In this document: piece by piece, positions 17,497-24,578 of the stretch
Position numbering within the stretch: position 1 is the first letter of the stretch
Layout of the letters: every line of letters starts with the position of its first letter
Assembly: GCA_030524105.1 (NCBI GenBank)
Contig: JAUNHE010000003.1
Span: forward strand, 1-64,000
Origin: Rothia sp. (in: high G+C Gram-positive bacteria)
GTDB lineage: Bacteria > Actinomycetota > Actinomycetes > Actinomycetales > Micrococcaceae
Length of the DNA: 64,000 nucleotides
Direction of reading: 5' to 3'
Program-made: the position numbers and the translations under genes
Notes under the pieces: generated by a model
What the model was told of the DNA's origin: nothing
Databases searched by the model: none
What the model saw: the letters and a program-made list of their open reading frames with translations, nothing else

Positions 17497-18978
17497 ATGA
17501 AGACACAGACTTTTAACCTACCCGACGTAGGAGAAGGCCTCACCGAAGCAGAAATCCTCAGCTGGAAGGTTGCAGTAGGGGACAGCGTCGCCGTCAACGA
17601 CATCCTGCTAGAAATAGAAACCGCAAAATCAGTGGTGGAACTACCCTCACCCTACGCAGGGCAGGTCAGCCAAATCCACGTCCCAGAAGGAGAAACAGTT
17701 GCGGTTGACACCCCGCTCATTAGCATTAGCAGCCCCGGCCAGGAGCCAGACCGGCCCCAGGACAGCGGCCGGGCAGCAGAAGCTGACCAAACCCAGCAGA
17801 CAGCCCAAAACCAAGAGCCGGCCCTGGTAGGAAGCGGGCCCATACCAGAAGCCGTGCAGCGCCGCCCCCGCAAGAGAAGCCGGCCCCCAATAGAACAAGA
17901 AGACAAAAACGGGCCCCAAACAAGCAGCTCCACCAAGGAAGAAGCAGCTCTACCCCGGGAAAAAAGGCCCCTACGCCAAAGCCTCACCACATCGCTAGGA
18001 GAATTCACCGGCAAAGCCTCAGCCCTACTAGAAGGCGGTTTACGCCGGCTCCCGGCTAGCGAAACCAGCAGCAGCAAACCACCCAGGAGGCAAACCTTAG
18101 CCAAACCCCCGGTCCGCAAAGCCGCCCAGGACATGGGAATAGACCTAGCCCAGGTGCCGCCCACCGGCCAATACGGGCAGGTCACCAAAAGAGACCTCCT
18201 CAACTACGCCGCCCACGCCCGCGATAACCAGCAGGAAGAAGCCAGCAACCCAGATTCATTCTGGATTCCAAAAGGCGTTGGTGGAGACCGCATCGAACGC
18301 ATCAAAGTGCGCGGGGTACGCAAAGCAACCGCCAAGGCAACCGTCCAGTCAGCCTTCAGCGCCCCCCACGTTTCTATCTTTGTGGATGTGGACGCCTCCA
18401 GAACCATGGAATTTGTTAAGCGCCTCAAAAAATCACCCCACTTTGAGGGGATCAAAGTTACCCCACTACTCATCCTCTCTAAGGCAGTCATCTGGGCAGC
18501 AGCGCGCAACCCGCAAGTCAACGCCACCTGGACAGAGCAGGAAATCCAGATCAAACACTTTATGAACCTGGGTATTGCTGCCGCAACCCCGCGCGGACTC
18601 ATGGTGCCCAACATCAAAGAGGCCCAAGACCTATCCCTGCGAGAACTAGCCCAGGCCCTCAACGAGCTCACCATCAGGGCCCGAGAAGGCAGAACCCAGC
18701 CGGAAGAAATGGCCAAGGGCAGCATTAGCATCACCAACATTGGGGCCCTAGGAATTGACACCGGTACCCCCATCATCAACCCGGGTGAAGTAGCCATCGT
18801 TGCCTTTGGCACCATCAAACAAAAACCCTGGGTCGTTGATGGAGAAGTTATTCCACGCTGGGTAACAACACTGGGCGGCTCCTTTGACCACCGGGTCGTT
18901 GACGGAGACCTCTCCGCCCGTTTCATGGCCGATGTTGCTGCCGTCATGGAAGAGCCCGCCCTCCTCCTGGACGACTAG
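17497..18978 (+). CDS. Dihydrolipoamide acyltransferase (E2)
   Basis: E2 core of the 2-oxoacid dehydrogenase complex, 493 residues. It has one lipoyl domain at the N terminus with the lipoylated lysine K44 (ETAKSVVEL), a long Pro/Gln/Arg-rich linker (about 80-200), a peripheral-subunit-binding domain (PVRKAAQDMGIDLAQVPPTG, near 206) and a CAT-like catalytic domain ending with GGSFDHRVVDGD, which holds the catalytic His and Asp. Swinging of the lipoyl arm carries the acyl group from E1 to CoA. No E3 (lipoamide dehydrogenase) gene follows, so E3 must be supplied from elsewhere. The 24-base gap to E1 beta holds AAAGG ahead of the ATG. Confidence 0.9.
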   Translation: MKTQTFNLPDVGEGLTEAEILSWKVAVGDSVAVNDILLEIETAKSVVELPSPYAGQVSQIHVPEGETVAVDTPLISISSPGQEPDRPQDSGRAAEADQTQQTAQNQEPALVGSGPIPEAVQRRPRKRSRPPIEQEDKNGPQTSSSTKEEAALPREKRPLRQSLTTSLGEFTGKASALLEGGLRRLPASETSSSKPPRRQTLAKPPVRKAAQDMGIDLAQVPPTGQYGQVTKRDLLNYAAHARDNQQEEASNPDSFWIPKGVGGDRIERIKVRGVRKATAKATVQSAFSAPHVSIFVDVDASRTMEFVKRLKKSPHFEGIKVTPLLILSKAVIWAAARNPQVNATWTEQEIQIKHFMNLGIAAATPRGLMVPNIKEAQDLSLRELAQALNELTIRAREGRTQPEEMAKGSISITNIGALGIDTGTPIINPGEVAIVAFGTIKQKPWVVDGEVIPRWVTTLGGSFDHRVVDGDLSARFMADVAAVMEEPALLLDD

Positions 18979-19131
18979 CAGGCTCCGGCGGAAAGGTTGG
19001 CAGTAGCCGGCAGCTAAGGGGGCGCTGCCAACCAAAAAGTCAGTGTGACTAGGGATGTCACCAGAATAAGTGTTTGGCTTGTAGGTAGCTTGGGGGGTTG
19101 TTCTGCCCACTGTTTGGCCGGTTTTTCCCGG

Positions 19132-19165
19132 AAAAAAGGTGGCCCCAGCAAAAGCTGAGGCCACC
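19132..19165 (-). terminator. Minus-strand terminator, about 330 bases from the nearest leftward gene
   Basis: GGTGGCC (19138-19144) pairs with GGCCACC (19159-19165); the stem goes on as CAGC/GCTG around an AAAA loop after one C-A mismatch. Read leftward it is followed by TTTTTT (19137-19132). It can end the long 3' region of the kinase-like gene at 19498 or a separate small RNA. No T run lies on the plus side, so it is a poor terminator for the E2 operon. Confidence 0.65.
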
Positions 19166-19194
19166 CATACGTTAAGGCGCGCACCCTTACAACT

Positions 19195-19351
19195 ACTTCT
19201 AAAACTATCTCCCCCAAGAAGTTAATGAAGCAGTGGAAAACTATAAAAATAGTCCCAAAGTAAGGAATCGGCTAGATACCTTATACCTGAGAAAGTGCAC
19301 GTTTCGGATCCGTCCCCCAACATCACCGAAACTAACGAGTCCCCCGACTCG
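19195..19351. other. Three hairpins with C5/G5 loops: candidate small RNA or leader
   Basis: Three inverted repeats each present a run of five C (plus strand) or five G (minus strand) in or at the loop: ACTTCT/AGAAGT (19195-19200 and 19217-19222), GTTTCGG/CCGAAAC (19301-19307 and 19326-19332) and CGAGTC/GACTCG (19336-19341 and 19346-19351). Neighbouring C-run hairpins recall the actinobacterial 6C RNA, but only five C are present and no plus-strand terminator follows. On the minus strand the array leads into the terminator at 19165-19132. No protein-coding frame explains this 519-base gap (18979-19497). Confidence 0.4.
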
Positions 19352-19497
19352 CGTCTTCCCCATTGCTCTCTATTCTTCCAGAAATGTAAACAATTGTATG
19401 TCCCTATAGTGGGTGACAAAAATGTAAAAAGTGGGCTATTTGTCTGGGAAATGTTAACAGTTAACCTGGAAAAATGGTGCACAAGAGACTTGAGTCA

Positions 19498-20517
19498 CTA
19501 GAGTCGAATCACCTCACCGGTTTTCTGATCAATCTCAATGGCCGACGGCTCCTCTTCTTCCGAATTACCGTCGTGCACCAGCATGACCGCCGTCTGATCC
19601 GTCTTGGGGAAGGCCCGGATGGTAATTGTTCCAGCTGTGGCCTTATTGAGCAGGTCAACGGCGCATTTGGTCAGGGAAGTAACCACCTGCTCCGGTAGCA
19701 TTTCGCCGCGCTCATCCAAAATATCCACCTTAGCCCCACGCCGGCGGGCAGCCAGGGCAGCCCGTAAAATCTCTTCGTTGACAATATGCCGGCCACGAAT
19801 CGTATCGCGCAGCTGAGCCTCGGTAAAGCGGAAGTCATCGATTTCCTCTGCAGTCACCGGGGCCGGATCATAGGCAATCCGGTGCAGCATATCCTCGGTT
19901 AAAGAGCGGACCTCACTAACCCTACGCGCAGCAACACTACTAATACCCCGCTCCTGAGCCTGGCCCAGCTCCGCATTCTGTAAGAGCACCCGGGACTGAC
20001 GTGCCTTGTGGGTGGCCTGATCAATATGGGCCTTAAAAAGGTGGTTAGAGAAGACAACAGCTGCCGGTACCAGAAACTCCGCCGCAATAGCGTATTGCGG
20101 AATAGCCAGAGCAAGATGCCATTTAACAATCAGAAGTACCGAAACCCCAAAAAGTAGCCAGGCGGCTATGGTGTGGCTGCGCTGAATGAGCACGGTACAC
20201 ATCAGAACCAGCACCAGAATAGGTGGCACCAGGGAAGGCCCATTAAGCCGGTGAGGCAGCATATCCAAGACCAGCTGAAAGACCAGCAGGGTTAAGAGCT
20301 GAACAAGAGGTACCAGCATAGAGGGTAAATGCAGGGAGCCACTAGGGAAAAAGGCTAGTAAAAAACTAAGCAGCAAATAAGAAAGCAGCGGAATCCAAGC
20401 ATTGGGCCCGGCCGGCTCAGCTACGGTGTAGTACCAGACGGTAAACGAAAGCCCCAGAAGGATAAAGTAGGCAAAGATGCAGAGCCTAAAAAAAGGTGTG
20501 GCATAGTACTCATTGGG
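19498..20517 (-). CDS. Degenerate sensor-kinase-like membrane protein
   Basis: A 339-residue protein with about six N-terminal membrane spans and a cytoplasmic tail that looks like a worn-down NarL-type histidine kinase. The tail has a helical stretch where the kinase next door has its VHDNV phosphoacceptor, but here no histidine fits. An N-box-like segment (AVDLLNKATAGTITI) and a G1-like VLVHDGNSEEE are present, while the GxGF and G2 glycines are missing. It may be a heterodimer partner or regulator of the neighbouring kinase. ATG 20517 overlaps the end of that kinase gene by eight bases, so they are translationally coupled. An upstream frame extension to 20595 lies inside the kinase gene and is not used. 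Confidence 0.65.
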   Translation of the reverse strand, partial: PNEYYATPFFRLCIFAYFILLGLSFTVWYYTVAEPAGPNAWIPLLSYLLLSFLLAFFPSGSLHLPSMLVPLVQLLTLLVFQLVLDMLPHRLNGPSLVPPILVLVLMCTVLIQRSHTIAAWLLFGVSVLLIVKWHLALAIPQYAIAAEFLVPAAVVFSNHLFKAHIDQATHKARQSRVLLQNAELGQAQERGISSVAARRVSEVRSLTEDMLHRIAYDPAPVTAEEIDDFRFTEAQLRDTIRGRHIVNEEILRAALAARRRGAKVDILDERGEMLPEQVVTSLTKCAVDLLNKATAGTITIRAFPKTDQTAVMLVHDGNSEEEEPSAIEIDQKTGEVIRL

Positions 20518-21832
20518 CATTAGACTGATCTCCCGGCCACTGCACAATAACAACGGTACCGCGTTCCGGCGCGGATTTAATAGTGACCTTACCACCTGCT
20601 TCAGCCATGCTACGAATCATGGAGACGCGCACTCCCATCCGGCGTAGGTCAATATTATTCATATTAAAACCCTGGCCCCTGTCGCTGACCGTGCAGTAAA
20701 TATGGGGTCGAGCATCGTCAGAGCGCAGGGAACCCAAGGGGCGCCTCATTTCGGTTCGCACACTGATCTGGGTGGTTCTACTGCCAGAGTGCCGAGCAGA
20801 GTTTGAAACGGCCTCCGTAACAGCGTGGGTAAAGGCCCGTGCTGCTTCCTGGGGCATCTCTGAGGCAGGATCAGCCTGGGGCAGCCTGCTGTCGGCGTCT
20901 TCAACAAAGCGCAGCCGTGAGTTCCAGGGGGAGACTCCCACCGCTATCTGTTCGGTTAACTCCTGAAAGGTAGCCGGCCGAATAGGGGAGACCCGGTTGG
21001 TTTCGTCTTCCAAAACCGCTATGGCCCGGCGGGCCAGGGTTCGGGTCCGCTCAGCAATGGGACCGGCATCTCGGCTGGCATCCAGGAGGGCAGCCATCAC
21101 GTTATCGTGCACCAGCTTGTCAAACTCTTGCAGAGTGTGGGCCTGATCCTTGGTGCGGTTAAACTGCAGCTGTGCAGCCAGGGTCTCGGTGTAGAGGACG
21201 TCTGAGCGTTCAGCGTAGTATTTGGCAACACCAAAAAAGAAGGTAAAAAGCAGGCTCAGGCAGACTAGCTGGATAACCTCTGGAATAAGGATGCTTAAGT
21301 GGATGTCAAGACCAAAAAGTTTATAGATCAGGACGGTAGAGCCAAAAAAGGTTGCGGCAAGGGCAACAATATGGCCGGTAACCTGCCGAATACTGGCGGT
21401 AGTCAGTGGAGTGAGCAGCCCATAGAGTCCGCAAAGGGCATACCAGGGAATGTTGTCTCCCGTATCCTTAGCCACCAAGGGGTAGGTAAGGTAGGCCAGG
21501 TAGGCAATCCAAATAGTGGCTGCAACAATGGCTGGAGAAAATTCCCGCCGGATGCCGTTATAAATCAGCCACATACTATTGACAAACACACAGCTGGCAA
21601 AACAAATATGCCAGATATGGAAGCCAACATTCTGGTAAAAGAGCGGCATAAATGCCTGAAAAATAACCACCACGCCAAAGAAAGCAAAGAAGATCTCTAG
21701 GGCGCAGAACAAGACAAAACTACTTGGACCTACCAGCTGGCGGGCAGCGGTAGGCCAAGGTCTTGGAAACGACCGGGTTGGCTTACGCAAAGAACGCGCA
21801 AGATCCTTGGTCGCACCGGTAGTGTGCTGCAA
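20510..21832 (-). CDS. Sensor histidine kinase (NarL/LuxR-type system)
   Basis: A 440-residue membrane histidine kinase of the HisKA_3 class. Five or six membrane spans (about 38-205) form the sensor; the dimerisation domain has H242 in DKLVHDNVMAALL; the ATP-binding domain shows the N box AVTEAVSNSARHSG, G1 DRGQGFNMNNI and G2 region GTVVIVQWPG. It would phosphorylate the response regulator encoded just upstream. The order is regulator, kinase, degenerate kinase-like protein, all leftward. The signal cannot be inferred because there is no PAS or GAF domain and the sensor is purely membrane-embedded. Start ATG 21832. Confidence 0.85.
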   Translation of the reverse strand: MQHTTGATKDLARSLRKPTRSFPRPWPTAARQLVGPSSFVLFCALEIFFAFFGVVVIFQAFMPLFYQNVGFHIWHICFASCVFVNSMWLIYNGIRREFSPAIVAATIWIAYLAYLTYPLVAKDTGDNIPWYALCGLYGLLTPLTTASIRQVTGHIVALAATFFGSTVLIYKLFGLDIHLSILIPEVIQLVCLSLLFTFFFGVAKYYAERSDVLYTETLAAQLQFNRTKDQAHTLQEFDKLVHDNVMAALLDASRDAGPIAERTRTLARRAIAVLEDETNRVSPIRPATFQELTEQIAVGVSPWNSRLRFVEDADSRLPQADPASEMPQEAARAFTHAVTEAVSNSARHSGSRTTQISVRTEMRRPLGSLRSDDARPHIYCTVSDRGQGFNMNNIDLRRMGVRVSMIRSMAEAGGKVTIKSAPERGTVVIVQWPGDQSNAQ

Positions 21833-21908
21833 TCTAGTATCCTCAATACGGTCGGTGTGCTGGAGGATTGGGGGCTCTAAAAAAATTAAGGGTTGCTACT
21901 AGACGGGC

Positions 21909-22622
21909 TTAGAAATAACGTTCTGCGCTCTTGACATCTTCCATGGTATCAACCAGGCCATCTTCAATGGCTCGGATACGCAGGTCAATCTTGGTGGGAG
22001 CGGGGCGGCCAACGCGGGCGTACTTCTCGCGGATGCGGTCAATATTGGTTTTAACGGCTGACTGCTTAATGCCCATCCGCCGGGCTACCTGAACCTGGGC
22101 AAAGCCGGAGGCGTAGAGTCGCAGTGTCTCCTGTTCCCGGGGCGAAAGGGCTGCTCGGGAGAACTCGTGGTCCCCATCAATAGCGGCGGCTAGCTCCTTG
22201 GTGACCACAGCTTTACCGTCTGCAATATTTTTAGCTTCACCCAGGGCGTGTTCCAGGGGCTCCGATTTGCGCACGAGGCCTAGGGCGCCGGACTTAAGAG
22301 CTTCACGAATGAGGGCAGGATTTTCTCCCACTGAGAAAATCAGCACTTTGATACCTGCCTGGCGTAACAAATCAACGTTTTCCGACGGACGTGACCGATC
22401 TTGTAGTGATAGATCGAGTAGGGCGACGTCGCAGTCGCGCTTTACCTTGCCGAGGTCAGCCGAACCGGGGTCACGAGGATTGCGCCCCAGGGCAACAAGG
22501 AGATCATTGACGGTAGATGATGCGGCAACTAATTCCACACCGTCCGTTTTTTCTGCAACGGCGCGGAGGCCTTCGCGCACTACCTCATGATCATCGACTA
22601 TTGCGACTTTAGTTTCAGGCAT
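21909..22622 (-). CDS. NarL/LuxR-family response regulator
   Basis: A 237-residue regulator. The receiver has the acidic pair in VAIVDDHEVVREGL (residues 10-11) and phosphoacceptor D70 in CDVALLDLSL; D70 sits later than usual because about 15 extra residues (GRNPRDPGSADLGKVKRD) are inserted before it. The C-terminal LuxR helix-turn-helix is LSPREQETLRLYASG and SAVKTNIDRIREKY. ATG 22622 follows GGGGGAAGT, a good ribosome site; the frame is open further upstream, but that extension has no family similarity. It is the first gene of the leftward unit with the two kinase-like proteins. Confidence 0.85.
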   Translation of the reverse strand: MPETKVAIVDDHEVVREGLRAVAEKTDGVELVAASSTVNDLLVALGRNPRDPGSADLGKVKRDCDVALLDLSLQDRSRPSENVDLLRQAGIKVLIFSVGENPALIREALKSGALGLVRKSEPLEHALGEAKNIADGKAVVTKELAAAIDGDHEFSRAALSPREQETLRLYASGFAQVQVARRMGIKQSAVKTNIDRIREKYARVGRPAPTKIDLRIRAIEDGLVDTMEDVKSAERYF

Positions 22623-22865
22623 ACTTCCCCCATGGTGAGCGCACCGAGGCACAATAGTGCCGATGACGAAGTTATCAGTGCGCGATAGTGAACAATAATT
22701 GTAATTATTGCTGTAGATTTTACCGTGAAAGTGAGTCGAATAGACTACGTTTTGTAGAAAAAACCTCAAAATGGGTACAGGTAAGTACAGGCAAGTGCTG
22801 GCATCAGCTGGAAAAAATACACTGCTTTGTAGCCCTGATAATGCTCTTTAATCCACACAGCCGCG

Positions 22866-23648
22866 TCAGTTTTCGCCGGCATGGTCGGGGAAAATTTTTT
22901 GCTGATATTTGGGGCCCAGGATGGCCCCGGTTAAGCTGGCCAGCAAGAGGATGGCCAGCAGCACCAGGGTGGCAGAAAGTGTGATTTGCAGCTCACCACC
23001 CAGCATGGCCTGAAAAGAAAGGCTAGGTACGTGGCCATCGGGCGAGTCGCCCAAAAAAAGAACCAGGATGCTGGCCAGCAGACTGGCCAAAATATGCCAT
23101 AGCCAGACCCCAAGTCCCTGGCGCAGGGGTGCCAGGACGGTCATACGGGCAGCGGCATAACCACCCAGGGCAAAACAGAGCCAGTAGCAGAGAGTGGTCA
23201 GCAGGGCCCAGCTCCAAAGCCAGAAGGAAGATGCTCCTGCTGCCGGCTTTACCAGCTGGCTAATAGCCTCTGGCAGGCTATAGATAGGAGGCAACCCTAA
23301 AAGAGGGACAAGCCTGACGTAGAGGCCGCTGGCCAAAGAAAAAAGACCGTAGGCCAGTAACCAACCTAGCAGGCAGGGGAAAAACTGGATTCGCCGGTAC
23401 CTTCTTCTGCTGACTGATTCCCCAAAAATAGCCTGAACTGCCCGGCCCTGAGGTAGGCCGGCCTGGTTGGGCTCAGACAGTTCAGTCAGGGGCAGGGGAG
23501 CGGTCTCTGGTGCAGCCTGCTGATCCAGAGGGCTGATAATCTTGGTTGGCTCCTGGTCCTGCAGCCCACCCCAGCTGGCATAGGATTCGGTCTCAGCCGA
23601 GCTCCTGCTGGGAGCGGGAATTTTATCTCGGCTTTTAAAAAACCCCAC
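22866..23648 (-). CDS. Membrane protein of unknown function, four spans
   Basis: I do not recognise a family. The 260-residue product has a polar, low-complexity N terminus of about 80 residues (rich in Pro, Glu, Ser) and four hydrophobic segments: around 83-107 (FPCLLGWLLAYGLFSL), 141-168, 178-200 and 222-245. The start is GTG 23648, preceded by a weak GGTAGAAG. It is the last gene of a leftward set with the acetyltransferase (28-base gap) and the 48-residue membrane protein, so a role in envelope or sugar modification is possible but unproven. Confidence 0.55.
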   Translation of the reverse strand: MGFFKSRDKIPAPSRSSAETESYASWGGLQDQEPTKIISPLDQQAAPETAPLPLTELSEPNQAGLPQGRAVQAIFGESVSRRRYRRIQFFPCLLGWLLAYGLFSLASGLYVRLVPLLGLPPIYSLPEAISQLVKPAAGASSFWLWSWALLTTLCYWLCFALGGYAAARMTVLAPLRQGLGVWLWHILASLLASILVLFLGDSPDGHVPSLSFQAMLGGELQITLSATLVLLAILLLASLTGAILGPKYQQKIFPDHAGEN

Positions 23649-23676
23649 GGTCTTCTACCTGCCCTTTCTTAAAATT

Positions 23677-24291
23677 TTAAGAGCTGATCCCTAAGGCTGC
23701 TGCACTAAATTGCCCGCTGGCTGGACGCTGGCCCTTATTAAGAGTTTTGCAAACCCTGGCGGGGTTACCCACCGCCACTGAATTGGCTGGGATGTCGCTG
23801 GAGACCACCGAACCGGCTCCAATAACGGAGTTCTCTCCAATGCTGACTCCCGGAAGAATAAGGGCACCGCTGCCGATCCAGACATTATCTGCCACGCTGA
23901 TAGCCAGCCCGCCCTCCCAGCCCTGTCTGCGGTCAAGGGGATTGAGGGGGTGAGTCGGGGTTAAAAATTGCACATTGCTACCCACCAAAACCGCCTGCCC
24001 CAGGGTGACCGGGGCAACGTCTAAGATGATGGTATTGAAATTAAAGAAACAATCCGAGCCAATATGCGTGTTGATTCCATAGTCAACCCGGATCGAAGGG
24101 CGGATCTCAACATTCTGACCCACCGAACCAAAAATTGAATGCAGCAGCTGCCGGTGCCCTGGGTCATTGGCCAGGTAAAGCCGTTCGTAGTCTAGGCAAA
24201 GCTCTAGTGCTGCCCGGTAGCTGCTTGAGCAGTGGGCATCGGGCTTGTAGGCCTGACCGGCAACCATTTTTTCAAAGGTAGTCTGGGCCAT
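23677..24291 (-). CDS. Maltose/galactoside O-acetyltransferase family (LbH fold)
   Basis: A 204-residue member of the Maa/LacA/NodL acetyltransferases, which transfer acetyl from acetyl-CoA to a sugar hydroxyl. It opens with the Maa-type cap (FEKMVAGQAYKPDAH) and continues with a left-handed beta helix of hexapeptide repeats (IGSDCFFNFNTIILD, VWIGSGALILPGVSIGENSVIGAGSVV). The catalytic histidine lies in TPTHPLNPLDR, and GNPARVCKTL is the family's closing motif. Its ATG lies three bases after the stop of the small membrane protein gene, so translation is coupled. The acceptor sugar is unknown; detoxifying acetylation is the usual proposal for the family. Confidence 0.88.
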   Translation of the reverse strand: MAQTTFEKMVAGQAYKPDAHCSSSYRAALELCLDYERLYLANDPGHRQLLHSIFGSVGQNVEIRPSIRVDYGINTHIGSDCFFNFNTIILDVAPVTLGQAVLVGSNVQFLTPTHPLNPLDRRQGWEGGLAISVADNVWIGSGALILPGVSIGENSVIGAGSVVSSDIPANSVAVGNPARVCKTLNKGQRPASGQFSAAALGISS

Positions 24292-24294
24292 AGT

Positions 24295-24441
24295 TTAGCC
24301 CTTCCACAGGGTGACGCCACCGAGGATGGCGAACCCCACCACAATAAGAAGCAAGGCACAAAAGATCATCCGTCGAATCATCTGATGGATCAGGGAACGT
24401 ATTTCTTCTTCGCTTACTGGGGAAGCCTGTTTTTTAGCCAT
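24295..24441 (-). CDS. Small single-span membrane protein (48 aa)
   Basis: A 48-residue frame starts at ATG 24441 with MAKKQASPVSEEEIRSLIHQ and carries one hydrophobic helix (about 26-44, FCALLLIVVGFAILGGVTLW). The amphipathic N terminus is Glu/Arg-rich, which fits a cytoplasmic side. The stop lies three bases before the acetyltransferase ATG, a spacing that argues for a real, co-translated gene. I know no family for it; it may anchor or regulate the acetyltransferase or simply be a conserved small membrane protein. Confidence 0.6.
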   Translation of the reverse strand: MAKKQASPVSEEEIRSLIHQMIRRMIFCALLLIVVGFAILGGVTLWKG

Positions 24442-24578
24442 ACAACCAGTATTGCAGCCTGTTGGAGCAAAGCGAACCAGTCTGTGGGCTAGAGCATGTT
24501 AGTTTTCCTGGGCACAGAAGCAATAAGCTGACGGGGTGCTGCCGCTGCTGCCTTAGGCTTCGTGGCAGAATCGTGTGT

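Noticed and set aside
19222-19482. 86-codon minus-strand frame in the hairpin region
   Set aside because: Inverted repeats and G runs explain the sequence better than coding; no family match.
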